Of a stretch of DNA of 64,000 nucleotides, positions 7,974 through 18,849 are shown piece by piece. The notes under the pieces are model-generated. The model ran no database searches. It was not told where the DNA came from and worked only from the letters and a program-made list of their open reading frames with translations. The translations under genes and the position numbers were made by a program. The stretch covers positions 80,142-144,141 of the forward strand of contig NZ_WHMA01000007.1 in the NCBI RefSeq assembly GCF_010994375.1, in the 5' to 3' direction. This DNA is from Halomonas sp. NO4. GTDB taxonomy: Bacteria; Pseudomonadota; Gammaproteobacteria; Pseudomonadales; Halomonadaceae. The stretch's first letter is position 1. Each line of letters opens with the position of its first letter.

Positions 7974-9755
7974 ATGAGTCAATTTGCCATTAACGTCCTC
8001 TTCGTGGGCGCCTCCTTCGCCATCTATATCGGCATTGCCATCTGGGCGAAGGCCGGTTCGACCAAAGACTTCTACGTCGCCGGCGGCGGGGTGCATCCCA
8101 TCACCAACGGCATGGCGATCGGCGCCGACTGGATGTCGGCGGCCTCCTTCATCTCCATGGCGGGCCTGATCGCCGCCGGGGGCTATGCCAACTCCACCTT
8201 CCTCATGGGCTGGACGGGCGGCTACGTGCTGCTGGCCATGCTGCTGGCCCCCTACCTGCGCAAGTTCGGCAAGTTCACCGTCCCCGAATTCATCGGTGAC
8301 CGCTTCTACAGCAAGCAAGCCCGGCTCGTGGCGGTGATCTGTCTGATCGTGGCCTCGGTGACCTACGTCATCGGCCAGATGGCGGGCGCCGGGGTGGCCT
8401 TCTCGCGCTTCCTGGAGGTCGACGCGACCACCGGCCTGATCATCGCCGCGGTGGTGGTGTTCTTCTACTCGGTGCTGGGGGGCATGAAAGGCATCACCTA
8501 TACCCAGGTGGCCCAGTACATCGTGCTGATCATCGCCTACACCATCCCGGCGATCTTCATCTCCCTGGAGCTGACCGGCAACCCTGTGCCGCCTCTGGGG
8601 CTGTTCTCCGAACACGGCGAGTCCGGCATGCCGCTGCTGGCCAAGCTCAACGAGGTGGTCACCGCACTGGGCTTCAACGAGTACACGGCGGACGTGGACA
8701 ACAAGCTCAACATGGTGCTGTTCACCCTGTCGCTGATGATCGGTACCGCCGGCCTGCCCCACGTCATCATCCGCTTCTTCACGGTGCCCAAGGTGGCCGA
8801 CGCCCGCTGGTCCGCCGGCTGGGCCCTGGTATTCATCGGCCTGCTCTATCTGACCGCTCCGGCCGTGGCCTCCATGGCACGCCTCAACCTGGCAACCACT
8901 ATCTATCCGGACATGGCCGGTCAGGTCGAGAACGTCGAGGAGGCGGCCACCAACCCCATCCTCTACGAGAACCGTCCCGAGTGGGTGCGTACCTGGGAGG
9001 AGACGGGACTGATCACCTTCGAGGACAGGAACGACGACGGCCGCATCCAGTTCTACAACAATTCGGCTGACTTCTCCGACCGCGGCTGGGAAGGCAACGA
9101 GCTGTCCGTCAACAACGACATCCTGGTGCTGGCCAACCCGGAGATCGCCAATCTGCCCGGCTGGGTCATCGGCCTGATCGCCGCCGGCGGCCTGGCGGCG
9201 GCCCTGTCGACGGCCGCGGGCCTGCTGCTGGCCATTTCCTCGGCCATCAGTCACGACCTCATCAAGGGCTCGATCAACCCCAACATCTCCGAGAAGGGCG
9301 AACTGTTGGCGGCACGGATCTCCATGACCGTCGCCATCATCGTGGCCACCTATCTGGGCGCCAACCCCCCGGGCTTCGCCGCCCAGGTGGTGGCACTGGC
9401 CTTCGGTATCGCCGCCGCTTCACTGTTCCCGGCACTGATGATGGGCATCTTCTCCAAGCGGGTGAACAACGTGGGTGCCGTCGCCGGCATGCTCAGCGGC
9501 CTGGGCTTCACGCTGGTCTACATCTTCGTCTACAAGGGCTGGCTCTTCATCCCGGGCACCAACAACCTGCCCGACACGCCGGAGAACTGGGTGCTGGGCA
9601 TCTCGCCGCTGTCCATCGGTGCGGTCGGTGCCCTCATCAACTTCATCGTGGCCTTCGGCATCTCCAAGGTGACCGCGGAGCCGCCCCAGGAAATCCAGGA
9701 CCTGGTGGAGAGCGTCCGCTATCCCAAGGGAGCTGGCATGGCGGTCGACCACTAA
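7974..9755 (+). CDS. SSS-family sodium:solute symporter large subunit, VC_2705 type (acetate or organic acid uptake)
   Basis: The protein has 593 residues with about 13 membrane segments. It carries the SSS-family pattern near the N-terminus (AGGGVHPITNGMAIGADWMSAASF) and the second conserved core at ALSTAAGLLLAISSAISHD. A soluble insert at about residues 310-385 (YDNRPEWVRTW-like and acidic stretches) is typical of the VC_2705 subfamily rather than E. coli ActP. It is coupled to the DUF4212 subunit. The surrounding crbSR and acs genes make acetate or a similar carboxylate the likely substrate, but specificity cannot be read directly. Confidence 0.88.
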   Translation: MSQFAINVLFVGASFAIYIGIAIWAKAGSTKDFYVAGGGVHPITNGMAIGADWMSAASFISMAGLIAAGGYANSTFLMGWTGGYVLLAMLLAPYLRKFGKFTVPEFIGDRFYSKQARLVAVICLIVASVTYVIGQMAGAGVAFSRFLEVDATTGLIIAAVVVFFYSVLGGMKGITYTQVAQYIVLIIAYTIPAIFISLELTGNPVPPLGLFSEHGESGMPLLAKLNEVVTALGFNEYTADVDNKLNMVLFTLSLMIGTAGLPHVIIRFFTVPKVADARWSAGWALVFIGLLYLTAPAVASMARLNLATTIYPDMAGQVENVEEAATNPILYENRPEWVRTWEETGLITFEDRNDDGRIQFYNNSADFSDRGWEGNELSVNNDILVLANPEIANLPGWVIGLIAAGGLAAALSTAAGLLLAISSAISHDLIKGSINPNISEKGELLAARISMTVAIIVATYLGANPPGFAAQVVALAFGIAAASLFPALMMGIFSKRVNNVGAVAGMLSGLGFTLVYIFVYKGWLFIPGTNNLPDTPENWVLGISPLSIGAVGALINFIVAFGISKVTAEPPQEIQDLVESVRYPKGAGMAVDH

Positions 9756-9769
9756 GCCATAATCCCACC

Positions 9770-9830
9770 CCGGCGCCACAACGGCGCCGGACCCAACCTT
9801 CCATCGGGCTTCCCTCGGGAAGCCCGATGG
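9770..9830. terminator. two hairpins after the symporter operon
   Basis: An 8-bp stem CCGGCGCC/GGCGCCGG (9770-9790, loop ACAAC) is followed by a 14-bp perfect stem CCATCGGGCTTCCC/GGGAAGCCCGATGG (9801-9830). Neither has a clear T-tract, so they may act as an mRNA-stabilising or attenuating structure rather than a full intrinsic terminator. The next gene starts 20 bp later. Confidence 0.6.
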
Positions 9831-9849
9831 CCGTCAGGAAGCTCCCATC

Positions 9850-10371
9850 ATGATTTGGCATTTGATTGCAGCGGTATTCGCCGGACTGGGCGCCGCGGGG
9901 GTCGGCCTCTTGCTCCGCACCCTCTCCGCCAGGCGGCTGCCGCGCTGGATCGTCCCAGTCTGCGCCGGCCTCGGCATACTCGGTTACCAGATCCACCACG
10001 AATACACCTGGTTCGAGCACAAGCGCGCCCAGCTGCCCGACACAGCGCGGGTGGTGACCACCGAGCAGAGCGCCGCCTTCTGGCGCCCCTGGACCTACCT
10101 CGTGCCCCTGACCACGGCCTTCACGGTGGTCGACGAGCAGAGCCTGGTGCGCACCCCGAGCGAAGCCGATGAGCAACGGCTGGTCGAGTTCATTCTCTAC
10201 CGCTTCGAGCGGGAGTACGTCGAACGCTTCTCCCACCAGGCCTACCTGATGAACTGCACCACGCGAGAGCTCATCCCGCTGGCGGAAGAGTCCCGGGAAC
10301 CCCGTACGGAGCGGATGCAGCGCCTCAGTGACGGTGCCAAGCTGCTGAACGCGGTGTGCGACTTCTCCTGA
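9850..10371 (+). CDS. conserved membrane-anchored protein of unknown function in the acetate locus
   Basis: I do not recognise this 173-residue protein. It starts with two hydrophobic stretches (about residues 4-25 and 32-47), which suggests one or two membrane helices or an anchor. A soluble domain of about 120 residues follows, containing IHHEYTWFEHKRAQLP and a region rich in Glu and Arg. The start at ATG 9850 follows GGAAGC. It sits between the symporter operon and the crbS-like kinase gene on the same strand, so co-regulation with acetate uptake is possible. No catalytic motif is visible. Confidence 0.7.
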   Translation: MIWHLIAAVFAGLGAAGVGLLLRTLSARRLPRWIVPVCAGLGILGYQIHHEYTWFEHKRAQLPDTARVVTTEQSAAFWRPWTYLVPLTTAFTVVDEQSLVRTPSEADEQRLVEFILYRFEREYVERFSHQAYLMNCTTRELIPLAEESREPRTERMQRLSDGAKLLNAVCDFS

Positions 10372-10463
10372 TTTCCGGCTCGGCTTGCGCCTGGCTAACA
10401 GCGGCCTGATGCCGTCGCCCCCCGCCATGCCCTAGAATGGGCGCAGACACAGGGGGAGTCCAC

Positions 10464-13400
10464 ATGTTCGCTGGCTGGCTGCTGATTGCCGTTTCACTGC
10501 TCTATATCGCCGTGCTGTTCGCCATCGCTTGGCGCGGCGATCGCCATGCCCGGGAGCACGGCGCCAGCCAGCGCCGACCGGTGGTCTACAGCCTGGCGCT
10601 GGCCATCTACTGCACCTCCTGGACCTTCTATGGCGCCGTGGGCCAGGCCGCCACCGCCGGCTGGTCCTTCGCCAGCATCTACGTCGGCCCCATCCTCACC
10701 TTTTTGCTGTTCTGGCCGGTGCTGGCCAAGATGATCCGCGTCGCCAAGCGCCAGAACATCACCTCCATCGCCGATTTCATCGCCTCGCGCTATGGCAAGG
10801 CACAGTCGCTGGCGGCCTTCGCCAGCCTGGTCGCGCTGATCGGCACGCTACCCTACATCGCCCTGCAGCTGAAGGCCGTGGCGGTCTCCTTCGACATCCT
10901 CACCGCTACCTCCTCGGAGGCACCCAGCACGCCGCTGTTCGGCGATACCGCCTTCTTCGTGGCGCTGGTGATGGCCGCCTTCGCCATCCTCTTCGGCACG
11001 CGTCATACCGATGCCACCGAACACCACGAGGGGCTGATCCACGCCGTGGCTTTCGAGTCCCTCATCAAGCTCCTCTCCTTCCTGCTGCTGGGGGCTTTCG
11101 TCACCTGGGGCATGTTCGACGGCATGGGCGACCTGCTGGGGCGGGCTGAATCCCAGCTAGAACTGCAGCGCCAGCTCGCCGACCAGGATTTCGGCCAGAG
11201 CTTCTGGGCACAGACCCTGCTCGCCATGCTGGCCATTCTCTGCCTGCCGCGACAGTTTCATGTGGCCGTGGTGGAGAACACTCATCGCGACGATGCCACC
11301 AAGGCGCGCTGGCTATTTCCGCTCTACCTGCTGGCCTTCGCCTTCTTCGTCGTGCCGCTGGCAGCTGCGGGCCTGGCGCTGTTTCCCGATGGCAGCGTTG
11401 AGCCCGACACCTTCGTACTGGCCATTCCCATGGCCTCGGGCAACGAGTGGCTTACCCTGCTCACCTTCATCGGCGGCTTCTCGGCAGCCACCGGCATGGT
11501 GATCGTGGCCACCGTGGCGGTGTCGATCATGATCTCCAACGAGATCGTGATTCCGGCGCTGTTCCGCCTGCGCTGGCTGGATGCCCGGCCCCGCGATTAC
11601 GGGCGCCTGGTACTGCGCGCGCGGCGCATCACCATCGGCGTGATTCTCGGGCTGGCGTACGGCTTCTATCAGATGGTGGCCGAATTCGGCTCGCTGGCCT
11701 CCATCGGCATGCTCTCCTTCGCCGCCGCGGCGCAGTTCGCCCCGGCGCTGATCGGCGGTCTCTACTGGAAGCGCGGCAACCGCATGGGCGTGGTCGCCGG
11801 CATGAATGCCGGCTTTGCCATCTGGGCCTACAGCCTGCTGATGCCGGCGATGGTCAATGCCGGGGTCCTGCCGGCGACATGGCTGGATGGCGGTCCTTTC
11901 GGCGTGACCTGGCTCACGCCCACCGCCCTGTTCGGCCTCAACATCGGCGACTCCTTCACCCACGGGGTGATGCTGTCGCTGGGGCTCAACCTCTTCTGCT
12001 ACATCTTCGTCTCCCAGCTCACCGCCCAGCGCGTCGTGGAGCGCATCCAGGCGTCGCTGTTCGTCGACAGCGTGGAGACCCGCCAGACCTCGGTGAACCG
12101 CCCCTGGACCGGGGCCACCACGGTGGGCGACCTGAAGGTGCTGTGCGAGCGCTTCCTGGGCGCTGGCCAGGTGGCGCGGGCCTTCGAGGACTACGCCCGG
12201 CGCAGCGGCCAGCACCTCGACGAGAGCGCCCGCGCCTCCATCGACGTCATCCAGTTCACCGAGCGCTTCCTCGCCTCGGTGCTCGGCGCCTCCTCGGCGC
12301 GCATCGTGGTCAACTCGGCGCTGCAGGGCCGGGGCATCGGCATCTCCGACGTCATCTCCATCGTCGACGAGGCCTCCCAAGTGCTGGAGTTCAACCGCGC
12401 CCTGCTCCAGGCCACCATCGAGAACATCAGCCAGGGCATCAGCGTGGTCGACCAGAACCTGCGCCTGGTGGTGTGGAACCAGCGCTACTTGGAGCTGTTC
12501 CGCTTCCCCGACCACCTGATCCGCGTGGGCGCGCCCATCGACAAGATCTTCCGCTACAACGCCCACAACGGCGAGTACGGTCCCGGCGACCCCGAGGAAC
12601 ATGTGCGCCTGCTGATCGACAACATTCGCGATGGCCAGCCCCACCGCTACGTGCGCTACCGCCAGGACGGCAGCGTGCTGGAGGTGCAGGGCAACCCCAT
12701 GCCCGGCGGCGGCTTCGTCTACACCTACCTCGACATCACCCAGCAGAAGCGCATCGAGGAGGCGCTGATCCGCTCGGAGAACAACATCCGCATCTACACG
12801 GACAACGTGCCGGCGCTGATCGCCTACTTCGACAAGGAGTGCCGCTACCTCTTCACCAACCGCGCCTACGAGCAGGCCTTCGGCATCGACCGCAACGAGG
12901 TGATCGGCAAGCACGTGGACACGGTAATCACCGGCGAGATGGCCCGCGAGCGTGCGCCCTGGATCCGTCGCGCCCTGGCCGGCGAGCGCGTGAGCTTCGA
13001 GGTCTCCATGGGCAGCGGCGACGCCATTCGCTACATGCTGGTCACCTACACGCCGCACTTCGGCGACAGCGGCGCGATACTCGGCTTCTTCGCCCTTTAC
13101 CAGGACATCACCGAGCGCCGCCTGGCCGAGATTGCCCTCAAGGAGACCAACGAGACCCTGGAGGAGCGCGTCCGCGAGCGCACCCAGGCGCTCTCGGAGG
13201 CCAACGCCGCCCTGCGCCAGGAGAACCGCGTTCGCGCCGAGGCCGAGCAGGCCCTGCGCCAGGCCAAGCAGGTAGCCGAGGACGCCAATGCCTCCAAGAC
13301 CCGCTTCCTCGCCGCGGCGAGCCACGATCTGTTGCAGCCGCTCAACGCGGCGCGGCTGTTCACCTCGGCGCTCTCCCCGGAGGTCGAGGCGAATGAATTA

Positions 13401-14411
13401 CGTCGCACCATTGGCCACATCGACAACTCGCTGCAGGCCGCCGAGGAGCTGCTCGGCACCCTGCTCGACATCTCCAAGCTCGACGCCGGCGCCCTCACGC
13501 CACGCCGCAGCCACTTCGCCCTGGCCGACATCATCCAGCCGCTGAGGGCCGAGTTCGAACTGATGGCCGAGGAGCGCGGCCTCGACCTGGTGGTGGTGCC
13601 CACGCGGCGATGGGTCGACAGCGACCCCCAGATGCTGCGCCGCATCGTGCAGAACTTCCTCTCCAACGCCATCCGCTACACCCAGGAGGGCCGGGTGCTG
13701 CTGGGCTGTCGCCGCCACGGCGAGCGACTGACCATCGAGGTGTGGGACTCGGGCCCGGGCATCCCCGAGTCCAAGCAGTGCGAGATCTTCCAGGAGTTCC
13801 GCCGCCTCGATCAGGTCTCGCGCCACAAGGAGAGCGAGAAGGGCCTGGGGCTAGGCCTCTCCATCGCCGACCGCATGAGCCGCGTGCTGGACCACCCGCT
13901 GCGCGTGCGCTCCTGGGAGGGCTTCGGCACCGTCTTTTCGGTCAGCGTACCGACCGTGGCCGCCCAGCCACAGGCAAGCCGGAGCGCTCAGCCGCCGACA
14001 CGACGCGCCGGCAACAAGCTCGCCGGCACCCGCATCCTGTGCATCGACAACGAGACGCTGATCCTCGAGGGAATGAAGGCGATGCTCTCCGGCTGGGGCT
14101 GCGAGGTGTTCACCGCCACCAGCATCGGCGGCGCCAAGTCGGTGCTGCGCCACCTGGACGGCGACCCCGACGCGATTCTTGCCGACTACCACCTGGACAA
14201 CGAGGTCACCGGCCTGATGGCCCTGGAAGCGCTGGCCGAGCGCCACGAGGATGCGGTACCGGGCATCGTGATCACTGCCGACCGCACCGAGGAGGTCGCC
14301 GAGGAGGTGAAGCGTGCCGGCTACCACCTCCTGCAGAAGCCGGTCCGCCCCGCCGCCCTGCGCGCCCTACTCACCCGGACCCTGCAGGCCAGCCGCGCGG
14401 CCAAGGCCTAA
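10464..14411 (+). CDS. crbS: CrbS-like hybrid histidine kinase with N-terminal SSS transporter domain
   Basis: The protein has 1315 residues from ATG 10464 (GGGGAG five bases upstream). About 500 N-terminal residues form a 13-helix sodium:solute symporter-like domain (GWSFASIYVGPILTF, GAVGQAATAG). Two PAS domains follow (about 630-880), then a coiled coil, a HisKA domain with the phospho-acceptor in AAASHDLLQPLNAARL, an ATPase domain (QNFLSNAIRYT, DSGPGIPES, GLGLGLSI), and a receiver domain at the C-terminus with the acceptor Asp in ILADYHLDN. This is the architecture of CrbS, which controls acs and acetate uptake with CrbR. TAGAAT at 10431-10436 is a possible -10. Confidence 0.88.
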   Translation: MFAGWLLIAVSLLYIAVLFAIAWRGDRHAREHGASQRRPVVYSLALAIYCTSWTFYGAVGQAATAGWSFASIYVGPILTFLLFWPVLAKMIRVAKRQNITSIADFIASRYGKAQSLAAFASLVALIGTLPYIALQLKAVAVSFDILTATSSEAPSTPLFGDTAFFVALVMAAFAILFGTRHTDATEHHEGLIHAVAFESLIKLLSFLLLGAFVTWGMFDGMGDLLGRAESQLELQRQLADQDFGQSFWAQTLLAMLAILCLPRQFHVAVVENTHRDDATKARWLFPLYLLAFAFFVVPLAAAGLALFPDGSVEPDTFVLAIPMASGNEWLTLLTFIGGFSAATGMVIVATVAVSIMISNEIVIPALFRLRWLDARPRDYGRLVLRARRITIGVILGLAYGFYQMVAEFGSLASIGMLSFAAAAQFAPALIGGLYWKRGNRMGVVAGMNAGFAIWAYSLLMPAMVNAGVLPATWLDGGPFGVTWLTPTALFGLNIGDSFTHGVMLSLGLNLFCYIFVSQLTAQRVVERIQASLFVDSVETRQTSVNRPWTGATTVGDLKVLCERFLGAGQVARAFEDYARRSGQHLDESARASIDVIQFTERFLASVLGASSARIVVNSALQGRGIGISDVISIVDEASQVLEFNRALLQATIENISQGISVVDQNLRLVVWNQRYLELFRFPDHLIRVGAPIDKIFRYNAHNGEYGPGDPEEHVRLLIDNIRDGQPHRYVRYRQDGSVLEVQGNPMPGGGFVYTYLDITQQKRIEEALIRSENNIRIYTDNVPALIAYFDKECRYLFTNRAYEQAFGIDRNEVIGKHVDTVITGEMARERAPWIRRALAGERVSFEVSMGSGDAIRYMLVTYTPHFGDSGAILGFFALYQDITERRLAEIALKETNETLEERVRERTQALSEANAALRQENRVRAEAEQALRQAKQVAEDANASKTRFLAAASHDLLQPLNAARLFTSALSPEVEANELRRTIGHIDNSLQAAEELLGTLLDISKLDAGALTPRRSHFALADIIQPLRAEFELMAEERGLDLVVVPTRRWVDSDPQMLRRIVQNFLSNAIRYTQEGRVLLGCRRHGERLTIEVWDSGPGIPESKQCEIFQEFRRLDQVSRHKESEKGLGLGLSIADRMSRVLDHPLRVRSWEGFGTVFSVSVPTVAAQPQASRSAQPPTRRAGNKLAGTRILCIDNETLILEGMKAMLSGWGCEVFTATSIGGAKSVLRHLDGDPDAILADYHLDNEVTGLMALEALAERHEDAVPGIVITADRTEEVAEEVKRAGYHLLQKPVRPAALRALLTRTLQASRAAKA

Positions 14412-14440
14412 CGGCGAGCTGCAGGCAATTGGAGGCTCGA

Positions 14441-14480
14441 AAGCGAAAAGCCCGTGACCTTGGTCACGGGCTTTTCGCTT
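14441..14480. terminator. bidirectional terminator between crbS and crbR
   Basis: A perfect 19-bp inverted repeat (14441-14459 with 14462-14480) has a core AAAAGCCCGTGACC and only TT between the arms. It has an A-run on the 5' side and TTTT near the 3' side, so it can work for both convergent genes. Confidence 0.85.
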
Positions 14481-14542
14481 GAACCTCGAACCTCGAACCT
14501 CGAACCTCGAACCTCGAACCTCGAACCTCGAACCTCGAACCT
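14481..14542. repeat. tandem repeat of GAACCTC, nearly nine copies
   Basis: Units start at 14481, 14488, 14495, 14502, 14509, 14516, 14523, 14530 and 14537. Eight are complete and identical, and the ninth has six of seven bases. The array directly follows the terminator hairpin, and its last bases (14541-14542) form part of the crbR stop codon (TAG on the minus strand). Identical short units imply recent slippage expansion. Confidence 0.95.
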
Positions 14543-15203
14543 AAGACTCCACCTTCGGCGGCTCCACCTCGAGCTTCTGGGCGGCAATCACTGCCTGGGT
14601 GCGCGAGTGCACGCCGAGCTTGCGCAGGATGGCGGTGACGTGGGCCTTGATGGTCGCCTCGCTGACGTTGAGCTCGTAGGCGATCTGCTTGTTGAGCAGC
14701 CCTTCGGTGAGCATGTTGAGCACGCGGAACTGCTGCGGGGTGAGCGAGGCGATGGCCTCGGCGAAACGCGACTCCTCCTCGTCGGCATCGCCCAAGGTGT
14801 CGGCCAGCTCCTGGGGCAGCCACACCTCGCCGTCGAGAATCTCGCCCACCGCCTCGGCGATCAGCGCCAGCGACGACGACTTGGGAATGAACCCCGAGGC
14901 ACCGTAATCGATGGCCCGGCGCACCACATGCGGCTCATCGCTGCCCGACACCACTGCCACGGGAATGTCGGGTGTCTGGCCGCGCAGCTGGATCAGCCCG
15001 GAGAAGCCGTGCGCGCCCGGCATGTGCAGGTCGAGCAGGATCAGATCGGCATCGGGGTGGCGGGTGACCACCTCGGTGGTGGCCTCCATGGTGTCGGACT
15101 CGACGATTTCGGCCTGGGGCGCCAGCTGACGCAGCGCCTGGGTCAGGGCTGCACGGAACAGCGGATGATCATCGGCGACGATGAATTTCTGGGCAAAGGC
15201 CAT
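14541..15203 (-). CDS. crbR: CrbR-like LuxR-type response regulator
   Basis: This 220-residue protein starts at ATG 15203, seven bases after GGAGGAG. An N-terminal receiver domain has ADDHPLFRAAL and the phospho-acceptor in LILLDLHMPG. A C-terminal LuxR/GerE helix-turn-helix contains LTPQQFRVLNMLTEGLLNKQ and VSEATIKAHVTAILRKL. It is convergent with the CrbS-like kinase and lies just before acs on the same strand. CrbR activates acs in Vibrio and Pseudomonas, so acs and the symporter operon are the expected targets. Its 3' end runs into the GAACCTC array. Confidence 0.9.
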   Translation of the reverse strand: MAFAQKFIVADDHPLFRAALTQALRQLAPQAEIVESDTMEATTEVVTRHPDADLILLDLHMPGAHGFSGLIQLRGQTPDIPVAVVSGSDEPHVVRRAIDYGASGFIPKSSSLALIAEAVGEILDGEVWLPQELADTLGDADEEESRFAEAIASLTPQQFRVLNMLTEGLLNKQIAYELNVSEATIKAHVTAILRKLGVHSRTQAVIAAQKLEVEPPKVES

Positions 15204-15382
15204 GGATTCTCCTCCGGTTCCTCGAGCAGTGGCGAGCCGACTGCCACGGCGCTGGCACTTTCGATCTGCAGGGTCGATCAGGACCATCGATCAAGACATT
15301 CAATCACGGCATGTTACCCCATGGCCAAAGCGTTTCCCAAGCGCTCACACCGGCATCGCGCCTTTCCTTGACTAGGGCCCGC

Positions 15383-15405
15383 AAAAAGCCGGCCCGAGGG
15401 CCGGC
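15383..15405 (-). terminator. rho-independent terminator of acs
   Basis: GCCGGCCC (15388-15395) and GGGCCGGC (15398-15405) form an 8-bp GC stem. On the minus strand the stem is followed directly by TTTTT (15383-15387), the classical form of an intrinsic terminator for acs. Confidence 0.88.
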
Positions 15406-15435
15406 AAAGAGGTCAAGTGGAAGGGGGACAGCCCC

Positions 15436-17388
<1,953 letters not shown>

Positions 17389-17424
17389 TGATTGGCCTCT
17401 TCCAGGAGATGCACCCTCTCAGTG

Positions 17425-17486
17425 TATGTCACCGACCCCTTGTTGTTGGTGGGCCGGAACCGGGATGTACCCTTCAGCATATACCC
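17425..17486. promoter_or_regulatory. acs upstream region with repeated TACCC motifs
   Basis: ATGTACCC (17465-17472) and ATATACCC (17479-17486) are a direct repeat spaced 14 bp, 77-98 bp upstream of acs. TATGTCACCGACCCC (17425-17439) agrees at 10 of 15 positions with the repeat found before the symporter operon. These could be CrbR sites, but the similarity is weak and the orientation relative to the gene differs. Confidence 0.3.
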
Positions 17487-17504
17487 CAGGGTGCAGCCTT
17501 CCAC

Positions 17505-18107
17505 TTAGACATTGGTATCAGCTATTTTCTTTTTAATTTCATGAACTTGTGTTGGATTTTCATCCCCTGCAAAAGGCTGATAGACCAAGGTCTCAGCGCA
17601 GTGGCGACAGCGATAGACGCGCCCCTGGCTTGCCAGGGCATGGCGGCGAGAAGTGAAGGCGTGCTCGCGGCAGGCGCAGCGGTAGCGGTGGGGCGCCGGA
17701 CTCGCCCGGGCGGTGTCGAAACGGTGGGTGACGCGCGGCGCCAGGCCGAACAGGCGCCGCATCACGGTACGCCATTCGTGGCCGTGGGGGCGTATCCGGT
17801 GGCCCTCCTCGAGGTGATGAACCAGCCAGTGCGCCATCTCGTGGGGTACCACCTCGACGAAAAACTCGCGGCGGTTCTCGGCCAGCAGCACCGGATTGAA
17901 GCGCAGCCCGCCACGCCCGAAGTGGGCCTGACCGGCGCACTGGCCACGCAGGTCGAGCCAGACCGCCGGGCTCGGCAGGCCGGGATGCATCTCGCGACAC
18001 AGCTGGAAGGCCGCCGCTACCCGCTCGCGCAGGGCAGCGTGTAGCGCCGACTCGTCGAGGGCGTTGAGCCATTCGGCACCGGGCTCGGGAAGGGCTGGAC
18101 GGTTCAT
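17505..18107 (-). CDS. sprT: SprT-family zinc metalloprotease-like protein
   Basis: The 200-residue product has the zincin motif HEMAHWLVHH and a C-terminal zinc-ribbon built by YRCACREHAF and YRCRHC. This matches the SprT family (related to eukaryotic Spartan). The biochemical role of bacterial SprT is not settled. Acs follows 116 bp downstream on the same strand, with its own promoter region between them. Confidence 0.9.
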   Translation of the reverse strand: MNRPALPEPGAEWLNALDESALHAALRERVAAAFQLCREMHPGLPSPAVWLDLRGQCAGQAHFGRGGLRFNPVLLAENRREFFVEVVPHEMAHWLVHHLEEGHRIRPHGHEWRTVMRRLFGLAPRVTHRFDTARASPAPHRYRCACREHAFTSRRHALASQGRVYRCRHCAETLVYQPFAGDENPTQVHEIKKKIADTNV

Positions 18108-18114
18108 GGGGTGC

Positions 18115-18120
18115 TAGAAT
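18115..18120 (+). promoter_or_regulatory. candidate -10 element for the YecA-like gene
   Basis: TAGAAT lies 85 bp before the start codon, directly after the divergent sprT start. No good -35 hexamer stands 17 bp upstream. Confidence 0.35.
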
Positions 18121-18204
18121 GACGCTCCGTCACGGCGGCGTCCAGCCCAGGCTGACGGCTGTCCGCTCACGACCCCTTGAGCACGAACCCTTGCGAGAGC
18201 ACCG

Positions 18205-18849
18205 ATGTCCGATACGCCCCTGCCCCAGCCGCTGCTCGACGACGACGAACTCGAGCGCCTCGACGACTTTCTCGACTCCGAGCAAGTGGACCCCGATGCC
18301 CTCGACCTGATCGCCGCCCACGGCTTTCTGGTAGCGCTGGCCGTCGCCCCCCGCGACGTGGCACCGGCGGTATGGGTTGCCGAGCTCTTCCACGGCGAGC
18401 CGTCTTTCGCCGATGCCGCGGAACGCGGCGAGATCCTCGGCCTGCTCGAGCGGCTGCGCAGCAACGCCATCGAGATCCTGGAGCAGGGCGGGCTGCCCGA
18501 GCTGCCCTTCGAGGCGACGCTGGACGGCCTGCCCCCGGAGGAGACGCCCATCGGCGACTGGTGCGCGGGGTTCATGGAAGGCGTCTTCCTCGACGAGGCG
18601 GCTTGGTTCGCCGAGGATGAAGAGCGCATCGCCACCCTGCTGCTGCCCTTCATGGCGCTCTCCGGACTGTTCGACGACGAGCCGGACATGGCCGAGCTCA
18701 CCGCCGACACCGCCCGCCTCGAGTCGCTGGTCAGCCAACTGCCCGAGCTGGTGCTCGACCTCTACCTGCATTTTCGCGTGCCGCCGGAGACACCCAAGCC
18801 CAGCCCCCGCAGGAAGAAGCCGGCGGGCCGCGGCAAACGCGACCGCTAA
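18205..18849 (+). CDS. YecA/UPF0149-family protein
   Basis: This acidic 214-residue protein has the UPF0149 pattern: LDDFLDSEQVDPDALDLIAAHGFLVALAVAP at the start and a central GDWCAGFMEGVFL motif. The C-terminus is basic (PRRKKPAGRGKR) but lacks the cysteine-rich SEC-C zinc motif of longer YecA proteins. The function is unknown. It is divergent from sprT, and its stop overlaps the stop of the phospholipase D-like gene by four bases (convergent). Confidence 0.82.
   Translation: MSDTPLPQPLLDDDELERLDDFLDSEQVDPDALDLIAAHGFLVALAVAPRDVAPAVWVAELFHGEPSFADAAERGEILGLLERLRSNAIEILEQGGLPELPFEATLDGLPPEETPIGDWCAGFMEGVFLDEAAWFAEDEERIATLLLPFMALSGLFDDEPDMAELTADTARLESLVSQLPELVLDLYLHFRVPPETPKPSPRRKKPAGRGKRDR

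Noticed and set aside
14481..14542. GAACCTC array as a CRISPR or tRNA-derived repeat
   Set aside because: Units are 7 bp with no spacers, so it is not a CRISPR array. The GGTTCGA likeness to a tRNA T-loop is short and no tRNA fold exists here.
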